Part shown: positions 37,058-46,585 of the stretch, in pieces
Position numbering within the stretch: position 1 is the first letter of the stretch
How the letters are laid out: every line of letters begins with the position of its first letter
Source: Verrucosispora sioxanthis
GTDB taxonomy: Bacteria > Actinomycetota > Actinomycetes > Mycobacteriales > Micromonosporaceae
DNA length: 64,000 nt
NCBI RefSeq assembly: GCF_010560025.1
Contig: NZ_SAIY01000005.1
Location: 124,001-188,000, forward strand
Direction: 5' to 3'
Notes under the pieces: model-generated
The model's input: the letters and a program-made list of their open reading frames with translations, nothing else
The model's database searches: none
What the model was told of the DNA's origin: nothing
Made by a program: the position numbers and the translations under genes

Positions 37058-37076
37058 TCCACTCGACGTGGGGCAA

Positions 37077-37109
37077 GAGTGCCCCGGCTACCAGGAAGCC
37101 GGGGCACTC
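37077..37109. terminator. Terminator after the beta-propeller gene
   Basis: Perfect 13-bp stem (37,077-37,089 with 37,097-37,109) and a 7-nt loop, 20 bp after the stop. Confidence 0.85.
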
Positions 37110-37599
37110 GGCACGCCACGGGTCGATCGAGAGCAGGGCGTCGAAGCCGCTGCCCAAGTCCATATCACCAGTGTGAAACTGTGCGGCCTACAGGCGGGAC
37201 GAGTCTGCGGGATCACCAATCAGGAACAGCAGGAAGGCAGCTACATAGATCTGCTCGTACTCGTCAGCCTCGCCGCCGTCCGGACCCTCGCGCCAGGCCC
37301 TTTCGAGGTCGAAATCTTTCGCAGCATCCCGCGGCGGGGACGCGGGTCACCGACGTCCACCATCCGGAGTGCTTCCCGGCGCGAAGCCGAAGTCGACAGG
37401 TCCACAGACATGGGCACGCGTGCACAGTAGTCGAGCGCGAGTCATCCACCTGGGCCGTCTGGAAACGGGCTTGCCCTTTGCTACTGAGGGTGGCGGTACG
37501 TAGCGGACGGTTCGCGGCATGACAGTGAAAATGCGATCGAGCTCAGAGCGTCACGTGGATCCCGACCGGCGTCCTCGAACCGGCACCACATGTTCATCC
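37110..37599. other. No gene recognised
   Basis: Only shadow frames; no motif or repeat of note. Confidence 0.45.
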
Positions 37600-37764
37600 T
37601 CAGGCAACGATGGCGGTGGTCACCGCAGTGATCGCGGCGGAGGTAGTGGCGACGGCCAGGGCAACGAGCCACCCCCGATAGTGGCCAGGGCGGCTGTGAC
37701 GACCGCGCCGGCTGTGCAGGTCTGATGTCCGGACGAGGCGTTCGAGTTCGATGGTCGAGGTCAT
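37600..37764 (-). CDS. Small putative membrane protein
   Basis: 54-codon frame starting at ATG 37764 (MTSTIELERLVRTSDL). It has a basic middle (RRGRHSRPGHYRGW) and one hydrophobic C-terminal helix (LVALAVATTSAAITAVTTA). It shows the positive-inside layout of a single-pass protein. The ribosome site is weak. It diverges from the methyltransferase gene and may share its promoter region. Confidence 0.4.
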   Translation of the reverse strand: MTSTIELERLVRTSDLHSRRGRHSRPGHYRGWLVALAVATTSAAITAVTTAIVA

Positions 37765-37823
37765 GGGTGTCAACCTATGAACCGGCCGCCGCCGGCCGCC
37801 TGAGCCGCCGTACTCAAGCGCAC

Positions 37824-37850
37824 TTGAGCATCCTGCGCCCGGTCTACAGT
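37824..37850 (+). promoter_or_regulatory. Leaderless promoter of the methyltransferase gene
   Basis: TTGAGC (37,824-37,829) and TACAGT (37,845-37,850) separated by 15 bp, ending 6 nt before GTG 37857. There is no Shine-Dalgarno sequence, so transcription probably starts at the start codon. Confidence 0.6.
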
Positions 37851-37856
37851 GTTGCG

Positions 37857-38465
37857 GTGAGCGTACAGTCGGTACGGGATGCCTATTCGTCGATGTCAGA
37901 GCAGTACATCGCTCTGTTCGACGGCGGCTGGCAGGCCCACGTGGGCGACACGGCCCTCGTCGGGGGCCACCTCGCCGGCCTGGATGGCGCGGTGCTCGAT
38001 CTCGGTTGCGGCCCCGGGCACTGGACCGCCTACCTGCATTCGCTCGGCGTCGACGTGACCGGCATCGACCTGGTCCGTGAGTTCATCGACCACGCCCGAG
38101 CGAACTTTCCCGGGCCGGCGTTCCGGCTCGGCTCGATGACCGAACTGGACGTCCCCGACCACTCGGTGGTCGGCATCCTCTCCTGGTACTCGACAATTCA
38201 CCTGCCGCCACCGGAACTGGACCAGGTGCTCACCGAGTTCCGCCGGATGCTGACCCCTTCCGGGAGGTTGGTGATCGGGTTCTTCGACAGCGACGACGAG
38301 GTGGCCGCGTTCGACCACAAGGTCCTCACTGCGTACCGCTGGCCGGTGGACGAGTTCGCCGCCCTCCTGACGAAGGCCGGCTTCACCGAGCTTCAGCGCC
38401 TGCGACAGCAGTTCCCGGACCGCCCGGACCGCAGGTACGCGGCCATCGCCGCAAGCGCCACCTGA
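37857..38465 (+). CDS. Class I SAM-dependent methyltransferase
   Basis: 202 residues. Motif I is VLDLGCGPGHWTAYL, followed by GIDLVREFIDHAR, DHSVVGILSWYSTIHLP and LTPSGRLVIGFF. The N-terminus VRDAYSSMSEQYIALF matches small actinomycete methyltransferases acting on free metabolites. GTG 37857 is set by the promoter box just upstream. It has no operon partners, so substrate is unknown. Confidence 0.8.
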   Translation: MSVQSVRDAYSSMSEQYIALFDGGWQAHVGDTALVGGHLAGLDGAVLDLGCGPGHWTAYLHSLGVDVTGIDLVREFIDHARANFPGPAFRLGSMTELDVPDHSVVGILSWYSTIHLPPPELDQVLTEFRRMLTPSGRLVIGFFDSDDEVAAFDHKVLTAYRWPVDEFAALLTKAGFTELQRLRQQFPDRPDRRYAAIAASAT

Positions 38466-38721
38466 GCCCGCTGCACAGAATCCAACATCCGAAGGACACA
38501 TTCGGTCTGACCGGTCTCGATCATGGTTAAGACCGAGACACGAGTCGAACCGACGGATAACCGGCAGTCACGGGCGACAGGCCAACGCGAGATTTGCGAC
38601 CGGCATCACGTGAACTCAATCCGGCACGGCCGAGCGTTCGACCCACCCAGCCGCCGTCACGTAGCGTGACGATCGGTTTGCGGCAGAAGAGGATGCTCAG
38701 CGATAGGTCGCAGCGGAAGGA

Positions 38722-39207
38722 TCAGCCGCCTGCTCGACTGATCAGCGCCTGTCTAAGTGCGTGGAGCAGACTTTGGCTGAAAGGGCTGTCCATGTCCGGC
38801 GTGACGAGAGTGACCAGCGACAAGCCGGCGGTGACCAACGTCGCCGGGTAGAGTTCGAAGCCAAATCCTCTTCGTTCGTAGGGATCGTCATTGAGCTGGA
38901 TCTCGACCGCCAGCTGGCTGGCGGACTGGTAGAGCACTGCGAACGGTCCCTCGGCGTGCTCCATTAGCGAGTACCCGAGATCGTCCCAGCGCCGCTCCAT
39001 CTCCGCATCGCGGGCGATGTACACCTCACCTGCGCCAGCCGGTACCTGCGCCCGCGTCGTCCGCCATGGAAGAAAGGGCCCGACGTGGTCCCCGCCCAGG
39101 GCGACCACCATATTTGGCCATCTGCCATGCAGATCGTCCAGCATCACTCGAATGCCAGCGTCGACCGGCGCGCCCGTGATGAGAACCGTGTCGTATCCCG
39201 TGATCAT
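38722..39207 (-). CDS. Hypothetical protein of the small-gene array
   Basis: 161 residues, no signal or membrane helix. It begins MITGYDTVLITGAPVDAGIR and ends in FELYPATLVTAGLSLVTLVT. The mixed alpha/beta pattern and acidic, aromatic surface (MERRWDDLGYSLMEHAEGPF) are like those of immunity-type proteins. No family is recognised. Confidence 0.55.
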   Translation of the reverse strand: MITGYDTVLITGAPVDAGIRVMLDDLHGRWPNMVVALGGDHVGPFLPWRTTRAQVPAGAGEVYIARDAEMERRWDDLGYSLMEHAEGPFAVLYQSASQLAVEIQLNDDPYERRGFGFELYPATLVTAGLSLVTLVTPDMDSPFSQSLLHALRQALISRAGG

Positions 39208-39330
39208 CAGCGCTCCGCTCCGCTACGGATCCATCCGCTGCAGCCAGCGAACGTGCCGCTCGATTGTCCACCCACACCACGGTCAGCGGGTCAAGACCGT
39301 GGTCCGCGCACCAGCGTGGCTCCTGTTGAG

Positions 39331-39992
39331 TCAGGAGCAGTCGAATCGGTGGTCGTGGGGACGCTGCGGGCATGATGTGCAGACGAAGATGTAGACGCCG
39401 CCGGCGTCGCCGAGCATCAATCCTGCAGGGTTCTGGAGTGACCGCCACGGATGCTCATCCGAACTGTCGAAGCCCCATCCGGCCATTGTGGGCCGGTCCT
39501 CCAGCGGGACCCAACGCCGCTCGTCGCCCCGGCTGAACTCCCAGCTGGCGATGGTGAGCAGGTGCTCCATCCGAAGCCCGCACGGGCAGACCGGCCAGTC
39601 AGGCGACTGCGTCCAGCCGGGGTAGCCGCCGACCTTGATCCCGGAAGCGACCGCCAGGTCGGTGTCGTACTCCCAGCCGTGGTCAGCCTCCACCCGACGC
39701 GCCACATCCGAGCCCTCCGGAACGGCAACTCGGGCACATCGTCGGCGAGCAGTTGCAGGACCGGCACGAGTGGCACCTCAGCCTCAGCGGGATGATCGTC
39801 CAGACCGTCACCGTCACCGTCACAGGTCGGCCAGGGCTCGTTCGCCGGCCACAACAGCGGCCCGCCCACGGAGCTCTGCTCGACCGACGGCGAACCCTTA
39901 CGTGAATGCGGCCGAATGGTCGTCCGCGCGAACCCACGCAACTGCGGGAAGACCGCATCCATGTCGATCGGAGCCAGCGGGGTGGTATGCAC
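39331..39992 (-). pseudogene. DUF1963-type gene with one frameshift
   Basis: The first frame gives MDAVFPQLRGFARTTIRPHS, SSVGGPLLWPANEPWP and LVPVLQLLADDVPELPF. After CCGTTCCGGAGG near 39,715-39,726 (minus strand) the family sequence continues one frame over as VARRVEADHGWEYD, GIKVGGYPGWTQ and CGLRMEHLLTIASWEFS. One more C in CCGTTCC restores a 220-residue DUF1963 protein. GTG 39992 is preceded by TACGAT and 7 nt, a leaderless promoter. DUF1963 proteins often belong to toxin-immunity arrays. Confidence 0.75.
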
Positions 39993-40138
39993 GGCCGAGA
40001 TCGTACGGGCAAGCAGCCTCCCGTCTCCCCGAAGCCTCGCCGGCTGGCGCGATCGGCGGATGCCAGACGAGGTTGTCGCCCACGCTCGGCACCGGGCTGG
40101 TTCGGTAACGACGGCTGGCTGTCCGACATCCTGATGTG

Positions 40139-40994
40139 GTGACAGATCCGGAGCCGTTCCTGAGGTTCGCACACGAGCGCCGCGACGGGCTGCACTGCTA
40201 CGTGGCCCGTGCCGACGAGGCGGATATGCCTGACCCGCTGTGGCCGGGGCTGTGGGAGCAGGAATATTCCGACGATGCGGACCTGAACCCGTGGTGTCGA
40301 TACGCGATCAACAACAGCGACGGTGAGGCCCTGGCGGTGTGGCGGGCGCTGGCCTGGGAGCTGACCGCGGGCCGCAGCCGGTTCGCCGTTCCCGCCTACT
40401 ACCGCGACGAGGCAGCTCAGCTGCGGGGCATGAACCGTGAGGCGGTGCAGTTGGTCCGCTGGGAGTACGAGGTCGACGTCGAGCAGCCCGACTGGCTCAC
40501 CGCGGATATCGGGTTTGTCCCGGCTCGCGCCTGCGTGCCCCTACGGCCGATGCTGGACCCGTGGCAACGAGAACACGCCGGCTTCGCCGGTCTGTTCAAC
40601 GTCACCAGCTTCCGGCATCTCACCGACCTTGCCCTGGCCGTCGCCGGCGACGCCACCATGGAGATCACGCTGTTCGCCCTCCACGATCCAGGCCGGGCCA
40701 CCGTGCTGGCCTCCACGCTGAATCAGGCGCACCGTCCGGACCTGACCGAGATACTGCAGCCGGGCGACATCTTCGTCGACCTGGCCGTCGTCCACGATCT
40801 TGGCGCCGGCGCTGCCAGCTACCTCACCATCAAGACACCCGAACCCACCGACGAGGTCGACCACCTAGCCGAGCACTTCAGCGAAGCCTTCCGCCGCTAC
40901 ACGAACCAAGCCAGCCGAATCCGCACCTTCAACGAGTTCCACAACGCCCTCGATCACCTCCTCGCCCCGCCCCCCCAGCATCGGCACCACCTGA
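40139..40994 (+). pseudogene. Hypothetical protein, frame lost in a C7 run near its end
   Basis: About 285 residues: PDPLWPGLWEQEYSDDADLN, NSDGEALAVWRALAWEL, GLFNVTSFRHLTDLALAVAG and NEFHNALDHLLAPPP. At about 40,971-40,977 there is a run of seven C. With six C the frame ends at once (PPPSIGTT, stop 40,992-40,994). As given it reads on into the next gene. It is best treated as an intact gene with a possible sequencing error. No family is recognised. Confidence 0.55.
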
Positions 40995-41105
40995 CGACGA
41001 CCCGCTCAACCGCGCACTGCCACACCCGCACGGCGGCATGTCCGTGCGTTGTCGCCGCCCTACACTCCTTCCCGTTGCCGGCACATCGTCATCAAGGAGT
41101 GGCAC

Positions 41106-41480
41106 GTGCGCTCGTCGCTGACCCTCACGGCGATCACGCTCGACTGCGCCGCCCCCCTGGAGTTGGCCGCGTTCTACCAGCAGGCCACCGGACTCGCATT
41201 GCATCCCAAGTCTGACGACGAGTTCGCCGGGCTCACCCGTGAAGACGGGTTGTTCATCGGCTTCCAGCGAGTCAGTGACTACCAGCCACCACGCTGGCCC
41301 GAACAGAGCGTGCCCCAGCAAATACATCTCGACTTCGCAGTCGACGACATCGACGCAGCTGAGGCCATGCTCCTGGAGCTAGGTGCGGCAAAGCCCGAGC
41401 ACCAGCCGGACGGAGACCGATTCAGGGTACTCACCGACCCGGCCGGGCACCCCTTCTGCCTAGTCCCACGCCAGGACTGA
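41106..41480 (+). CDS. VOC / glyoxalase-like protein
   Basis: 124 residues with the vicinal-oxygen-chelate double fold: LTAITLDCAAPLELAAFYQQ, then HLDFAVDDIDAAEAMLLELG and RVLTDPAGHPFCLVP. GTG 41106 follows AAGGAG by 7 nt. Members include antibiotic-binding proteins, but the commonest actinomycete group is of unknown function. Its stop lies inside a repeat (41,479-41,519) that recurs at 45,579. Confidence 0.8.
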   Translation: MRSSLTLTAITLDCAAPLELAAFYQQATGLALHPKSDDEFAGLTREDGLFIGFQRVSDYQPPRWPEQSVPQQIHLDFAVDDIDAAEAMLLELGAAKPEHQPDGDRFRVLTDPAGHPFCLVPRQD

Positions 41481-41519
41481 CGTCACCTTCAGCGACGAGC
41501 GCTTCGCGGCTAGATCCGG
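41479..41519. repeat. Dispersed repeat, copy at 45,579-45,619
   Basis: GACGTCACCTTC-GCGACGA-CGCT followed by a GCGGC(T)AGATC block. About 80% identical to the second copy. Both copies directly follow gene ends or duplicated segments. Confidence 0.6.
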
Positions 41520-41538
41520 ACGTCGCTCACGGCCGGCG

Positions 41539-42081
41539 TCAAAGCCGATCCACAGACTGCTGGACTGCGGCCACGCGGACCGGAAGCGGTCCTGCCGGAA
41601 CGTCGATGAGATCGAATCCGGCCTCGCGGTAGGTAACCTCATGAACTTTCTCGAAGGCGAGGGAGTCCTCGAAACTGATCCGACGAGCGGCGGTGGCCTG
41701 GATGAAGCCCTGCTGCCGTACGAAGAAGGCGGTCGACCCGTACCACCGCTCAGCCACCATACGTTCGATCTCCACGAACAGATTAGGTGGTGCGGTCACA
41801 TCGAGGTAGCGGCACAACGCCAGAGTGCAGACCGGTGAACGGTCGACGAAGACAACGCCACGCGTGACGGTCTCGGCCAAGAGCTGTCTCTTCCGCTGAA
41901 GATCCAGCACTCGGCCCGCGAAACCAGGCTCTCGCCACAGCTCCGTCCGGCCAAGGGCCTGCTGGAGCGCAATGACGTCGGTCGCGGCCTCCTCCACTAC
42001 GGTATGGCCGTCGATCTCCAACTGGCGCAGGATGGCCGTCTTTCCGGATCCCGGTGCGCCGGTGAGGATGTACGCAGGCAT
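41539..42081 (-). CDS. P-loop AAA ATPase / nucleotide-kinase-like protein
   Basis: 180 residues. The start gives MPAYILTGAPGSGKTAILRQ, with a Walker A at residues 8-15. VVEEAATDVIALQQAL, VFVDRSPVCTLALCRYLD and the C-terminal VHEVTYREAGFDLIDVP fit the AAA_28 small-kinase group. It probably phosphorylates or binds a small substrate. ATG 42081 follows GGGAGGG. Confidence 0.78.
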   Translation of the reverse strand: MPAYILTGAPGSGKTAILRQLEIDGHTVVEEAATDVIALQQALGRTELWREPGFAGRVLDLQRKRQLLAETVTRGVVFVDRSPVCTLALCRYLDVTAPPNLFVEIERMVAERWYGSTAFFVRQQGFIQATAARRISFEDSLAFEKVHEVTYREAGFDLIDVPAGPLPVRVAAVQQSVDRL

Positions 42082-42340
42082 GATCCCTCCCATGACGAAA
42101 CAGGCATGAGAAAACCGCACGATCCGGACCAACCCGACGCACAACGGCAAACGCATTGCGGCCAGCCATCAAGAGCCGACAGCAGGGCTCCACCGGCGCG
42201 GTGCCACCGGGCAGGCTATCCGATCGGAAGCCCATGACCTCGGCACGACCGGACGCAGCAACGGTACCGACGTCACCGGCAAGCGACCAGCGGCCTGACC
42301 GGATATCAAGGTTGATCGAGGGCTTCGATGGGTGTGGGTC

Positions 42341-42985
42341 TCAGTCGATGGCGCCTTCGATCTTGTCGATCAGGTCGAGGATGTCAGGGACGGCGTCCAC
42401 CACGGTGACCTCGACCAAGGCGCCATCGCGGCCATACCGGCGGCGGTACTCGGCGTAGGGGTATTCGGAGATCGGCAGCCAGGATCGATGCCCGCGCAGG
42501 GGGTGGTTCTTCTGCGTCACGGCCCCCGAGTTGAGCCGGCAGAGTTCGATGCGTGGTCCGTGTCGCTCGACGAGGGCGCGGGTGTCGACGTGCAGGACCA
42601 CCTGGTCCTCGGTGCGGTACTCCTTCGCTTGACGCAGCCGGTCCAGTCGCTGAGCGCTGGCCCAGAAGAAGACCCGGGAGTTGATGGCCGCGAGGTACGC
42701 GGCCAGCGAGGAGTTCGGATCAATCTTCTCCGCGATGAACTTCATCGGCTTCTGATCGCGGATCACGGCAGGCGGCAGGCCAGGCGCGCGGAGAACGGTG
42801 GACCGCTGGCGAGGGGCGCTCAGGAGTCGGTCACGCTCGACGGCGTCGAGGTTGAACAGATCGATCAGTTGCTGCGTGGACAGGAGGCCGTGTCGTTGCA
42901 CCGATGGCCACGCGGTCGCCGACATCGTGTGGAAGACCCGCGGATGATGCGCAATCAGTTCCTCGGCGTCCATGACGGTCACCAT
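42341..42985 (-). CDS. DUF7002-type protein
   Basis: About 214 residues: RVFHTMSATAWPSVQRHGLL, AVIRDQKPMKFIAEKI, INSRVFFWASAQRLDRLR, and the C-terminal VEVTVVDAVPDILDLI. This HGLLST / RDQ / NSRVFFW pattern defines a family with a fold reminiscent of ADP-ribosyl-transferases. Role unknown. Several closely spaced starts (42,994; 42,985; 42,973) are possible. Confidence 0.65.
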   Translation of the reverse strand: MVTVMDAEELIAHHPRVFHTMSATAWPSVQRHGLLSTQQLIDLFNLDAVERDRLLSAPRQRSTVLRAPGLPPAVIRDQKPMKFIAEKIDPNSSLAAYLAAINSRVFFWASAQRLDRLRQAKEYRTEDQVVLHVDTRALVERHGPRIELCRLNSGAVTQKNHPLRGHRSWLPISEYPYAEYRRRYGRDGALVEVTVVDAVPDILDLIDKIEGAID

Positions 42986-43126
42986 GCCGGACATCCGCGA
43001 CCACCGGCAATCAGGAAATCGATCTCCTCCCACCACCTGGTTGACGGGTAGCCACCAGCGTTGGGGCTCCTCAGCGCCACGCCTACGCCTGTCGGGAAAC
43101 CGCGACGCCCATAGAGACCCGATGGC

Positions 43127-43160
43127 GGCATGTGCGTGCATCTGATCAGGCGTGGTTCTC
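43127..43160. repeat. Dispersed repeat, copy at 47,878-47,911
   Basis: GGCATGTGCGTGCATCTGAT and following bases, nearly identical over about 34 bp to 47,878-47,911. It lies between two minus-strand genes here and between two plus-strand genes there. Confidence 0.75.
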
Positions 43161-43167
43161 GAGTCGC

Positions 43168-43848
43168 TCAGGGGAGAAGGGTGCGCCCCTCCCAGGTTCC
43201 ATGTTCGGACAATGGGCGGAACCGCATGAAGGTGGATTCGTGGTGGAAGTCCCGGCGATGCTGTTCAGCCATGGCGACGGTGTGTGTATGGGCCTGTGGG
43301 ACGGCGCTGCGGCCGTGAACCATGTCGGTCATCTCGCGGACGCTGCGCCAGATCGTAAAGGTGGAGAATGTGTGGGGCGGGCGTACCGCTGCGGTGGCGA
43401 ACGTGGTGCCGGGGTGGCCGGCGACCAAGCGTTCGACGGGCCGCCCCCACTTCAGGAACCGGGGTAGTTCGAGAACCTTGAGCCGGGCGAGGGTGACGGC
43501 CACAATTGGCTCCTGCGGATCCGACCGGCCGGCCTGCACCGGCAGGCCAGCGAGGGCGGCCACCTGGCCGTAACGCCGCAGGTACTGCAATCGCACATGC
43601 CATCCGCTGTCGAGCTGCCGCCCTAGATCGTCGTCTGCGAGGAACCGCTCCAACGCCGATTCGTCGTCCCATTCGGCGAACATCGCAAGGCGTCGCAGAT
43701 GCATCCGTTCCACCGACAACGCCGGGGAGCCGAGTCGCATGAGCGCGAGGCACTCGGCGTGCCGCAACCCAGCAGCCCGAGGCCTGCGACGCAGTGTGCG
43801 CAAGGTCAAGACCGGCGGAAGCAGCGCGAGATGGAACGAATGCATCAT
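43168..43848 (-). CDS. Spheroidene-monooxygenase-like protein
   Basis: 226 residues. FHLALLPPVLTLRTLRRRP, LRRLAMFAEWDDESALERFL, TFSTFTIWRSVREMTDMVHG and HTVAMAEQHRRDFHHESTFM resemble the spheroidene monooxygenase-like family of the ABM/haem-binding ferredoxin fold. No carotenoid genes are nearby, so the name gives the fold and not the reaction. The ATG pair 43,848/43,845 gives the start. Confidence 0.6.
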   Translation of the reverse strand: MMHSFHLALLPPVLTLRTLRRRPRAAGLRHAECLALMRLGSPALSVERMHLRRLAMFAEWDDESALERFLADDDLGRQLDSGWHVRLQYLRRYGQVAALAGLPVQAGRSDPQEPIVAVTLARLKVLELPRFLKWGRPVERLVAGHPGTTFATAAVRPPHTFSTFTIWRSVREMTDMVHGRSAVPQAHTHTVAMAEQHRRDFHHESTFMRFRPLSEHGTWEGRTLLP

Positions 43849-44112
43849 CGGCCCATGATCCCAGTCGTCCGCACCCGCGTCCCCTCCCGCAACATGCGGG
43901 CTGGCGACGGCGGCAGACGGACGTTGCCTTCGCCGGCAGCCGCCCAGCACAGGAACGATGACAGCTCATCAGCACTGGCGCCGTCTGACGCAGGCTCAGT
44001 CCCCACAGACCGCGGATCGCGGCTAGATCCGTGCACCCGGTTCCATGGGTAATCCACCTGACCAAGGGACCACGGTAACGTCCGGGGCCGACTGCATCAG
44101 AAAGTTGCAGAC

Positions 44113-45117
44113 GTGGCTCGCCACGATCACGCGACACCCATCGTTGCAGGGAGCAGGCCCATCGACGCCTCCGACACGATCACCCTGTGGCGGCCCACCG
44201 GGCAGGCCGAACTCGACCTTGTCGCGGCGTCCGGATGGCGGACTTGGCCACCACGCCTGCCGGACCAGCCGATCTTCTACCCGGTACTCAACCGTTGGTA
44301 CGCCACAAAGATCACCCGCGAGTGGAATGTCCCTGCCGGTGGCGTCGGCTACGTGACCCGGTTCGAGGTCCAGCGTGCGTACCTGGACCGTTACGAGGTT
44401 CACCAGGCTGGTGGCCGTGACGTGCTGGAGTACTGGATCCCCGCCGAGGAGCTTGCCGACCTCAACGCTCACATCGCCGGCGTGATCAGGGAGGAGGCTG
44501 ACTACCGTGGTCCCGTTAGCGATCAGGAGTTCACCGAGGCCCACGACGCGCTGGGCAGGGCGCTACCGGCCGCGTGGCGTGCCTACCTGCAAGGTGAGTC
44601 GTGGTTCCGGCGAGGGTGGATGACAGGCGATGCCTATGTTTGGCTCAACACGCCACGCGAGATGCTTGAGCTGCACCACGCCTGGGACGAGAGCACCTCC
44701 CTTCACCCCGGCATCGCGATCATCGGCGGTGACGGATCCCGTGAACAGCTCGTGCTCGACCTACGCAGCGACCCCGGACCGGTGATGCTGGTCGACATCG
44801 CCAGCAGCGGATGGGACAGCGCGATCCGACAAGCCGATGACGTCGGCGAGCTCATCGACCGCATCGAGGCGGGCACCTTTGCCTTCGACTTCGGGGATTC
44901 GCGGACACCAGTGAGCGGTCGAACGCGCCCGTCGCGGCGGATCCAGGCACTGTTGCACGACGCCCGCGCTGAACATTGCGACAGCTGTATCGACGTCCGA
45001 CTGACCGGAAGGCGAACCGCCCCGGGCTCGGCACGAGCGACGGTTCGCGGGTTTGGGCTATGTATGCGATGTGAGCTGCCCGGTGCCTCAACATGCTGCG
45101 TAGATACGGGGCGATGA
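44113..45117 (+). CDS. Two-domain protein: ART-like N-terminus and SUKH (SMI1/KNR4) domain
   Basis: 334 residues as read. Residues 20-130 (TITLWRPTGQAELDLVAASG, RLPDQPIFYPVLNRWYA, DVLEYWIPAEELADLN) match a small actinomycete domain often annotated as ADP-ribosylation-related. Residues 135-255 (LPAAWRAYLQGESWFRRG, LNTPREMLELHHAWDE, HPGIAIIGGDGSREQLVLDL) are a SUKH/SMI1-KNR4 immunity domain. The last 60 residues are Cys/Arg-rich and are probably read-through past the natural end, since they overlap the opposite-strand SRPBCC gene. A cytoplasmic immunity role is likely. Confidence 0.65.
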   Translation: MARHDHATPIVAGSRPIDASDTITLWRPTGQAELDLVAASGWRTWPPRLPDQPIFYPVLNRWYATKITREWNVPAGGVGYVTRFEVQRAYLDRYEVHQAGGRDVLEYWIPAEELADLNAHIAGVIREEADYRGPVSDQEFTEAHDALGRALPAAWRAYLQGESWFRRGWMTGDAYVWLNTPREMLELHHAWDESTSLHPGIAIIGGDGSREQLVLDLRSDPGPVMLVDIASSGWDSAIRQADDVGELIDRIEAGTFAFDFGDSRTPVSGRTRPSRRIQALLHDARAEHCDSCIDVRLTGRRTAPGSARATVRGFGLCMRCELPGASTCCVDTGR

Positions 45118-45501
45118 GAGCCCAGGCACCACTGCGCCCAGCGGCCCGAAGGGCGCGGTGACGGTCATACGGTCGGTCATCTGCGTGCGTACGCCGTTGA
45201 CGTCCTGGAACTGGTGCTCGTGGCGCAGGGAACGGAAGGGGCCCTGCGTCTGCTCGTCAACGAAGCGGTACGGCCGTTCATAGGCGGTGACCCGGCTGGT
45301 CATGTGCCAGCGCAGTCCGAGATGGCGGGCATGAAAGGTGACCTCGTCGCCCAGTGCGAGTTGACGTCGTCCGGTGCTGGTCGTGGCCGTCTCCCCGCTG
45401 GCGGGTAGAGACGCGGCGTGGACGTCCACGTCGAGTGTCAGGTCGAACACCGCACTCGGGGCTGCATCGATGACGGACACGACCTCGATGAGCGCCGGCA
45501 C
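45088..45501 (-). pseudogene. SRPBCC (cyclase-like) gene, 3' frameshift
   Basis: MPALIEVVSVIDAAPSAVFD, LALGDEVTFHARHLGLRW, YRFVDEQTQGPFRSLRHEH and TDRMTVTAPFGPLGAVV form a START-like SRPBCC domain. At GCCTGGGCTC near 45,115-45,124 (minus strand) the frame is lost. The family end (LIAPYLRSMLRHRAAHIAY) continues in the next frame. It is a longer relative of the truncated copy at 29.4-29.7 kb. Confidence 0.72.
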
Positions 45502-45619
45502 ATGGAGAGCCTAATCCTGGGCGCTGCCGCAGGCCAGCCCGTCATGACTACGTCCGGACGCCACCGCGGCCGGGTGCCGACGTCACCTTCTGCGACGAAC
45601 GCTCGGCGGCAGATCAGTG
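45281..45619. repeat. Duplicated segment B, copy of 29,448-29,745, joined to a second repeat
   Basis: Positions 45,281-45,578 match segment A at 29 kb with about 85% identity by eye. Directly after them come 41 bp shared with 41,479-41,519. The junction of two repeats suggests mosaic recombination. Confidence 0.78.
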
Positions 45620-45692
45620 CGTCAGATCATGCAGTGTTGGCAGCGAAGTGGTGAACCCCAGTCGTGCGCGGACTCACGGCTAGGCTCTCTCG

Positions 45693-46333
45693 GTGATGCG
45701 CCCTGCCGATGTCCTGCAGCAGCTTGATGCCGCCGCCGAGGAGTTCCTGTTTCCGGACCTTGACAACGGTTACTACTACGGGGTTGACGTCCGGCTGCAT
45801 GCATATCATGACGCCCGCCGGTGGGCGCTCGTCGTTGAGGCGGTCGGGTATTCGCCACGAGCCGGCAATCTCACCGACGTGCTGCACGTCTTCGGCAACT
45901 GCCTGACCCAGGGCGCGCCTGGCTACGACAACGGCGACTTCCTTGATCGCGTCGACAACTGGGACGACATCGAGCACGACGAGCCCGAGATCTACCGGGG
46001 CGGCCCGATCGTGGTTCGTGGTCAGGCGATCTCGGTGGCTGCCGAGCCGGGCGAGGAACTGGTTGACGTCCTTCGCCGGCTCGTACCCGACTACCGCGAG
46101 TTGCTGCTCGCAAAGGACGCGGAACTGCGCCGGCGTATCCCGCCGACCTGCCTGAAGTGCTCCGACTTGACCAGTGGCACCACCCCGATCTCACCGACGG
46201 GATGCGGCCGAGTGCGTCGGAGACATTCCGCCAGATCGCGGACGTCCTGACGACCGGCGATGTAGCGCGGTACGCGCCCAGCAGGCCACCCAACACTCAT
46301 TGGTCGAATTGGCCCGACTCGGGGAGTCTGTAG
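45693..46333 (+). pseudogene. DUF7003-type gene with one frameshift
   Basis: First frame: MRPADVLQQLDAAAEEFLFP, LDNGYYYGVDVRLHAYHD and WALVVEAVGYSPRAGNL. Near 46,140 (CGTATCCCGCCGACC) one base is missing, and the end continues as DLPEVLRLDQWHHPDLTDGM, TFRQIADVLTTGDVARY and NTHWSNWPDSGSL to TAG 46,331-46,333. The restored length is 213 residues. TAGGCT lies 6 nt before GTG 45693, a leaderless promoter. Confidence 0.65.
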
Positions 46334-46585
46334 AGGCAGCCGCCAGCCGCAGCACGACAATGCCCAGCAACGTGGCTAGGTGCGTCTCCGACGGCACCCG
46401 GTCGAGATCGATGATCATGGCCTCCGGTCCGGCGCCCTACGCGCAACGGCATTCGAGTAGCGATCAGGGCCGGACTCCAACTGACCTGGCGTCACCACTT
46501 GTGATGAACACCAGTCCACTCGGAGCGGCAGATCAGGATGCCTAACGCACCTAACCGCCCTGCGCCTGCGGTCTGGCCGGCGCGT

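Noticed and set aside
46174-46545. Separate 123-codon gene overlapping the DUF7003 gene end
   Set aside because: It is out of frame with the family-like continuation of the DUF7003 protein and has no motif or start signal.
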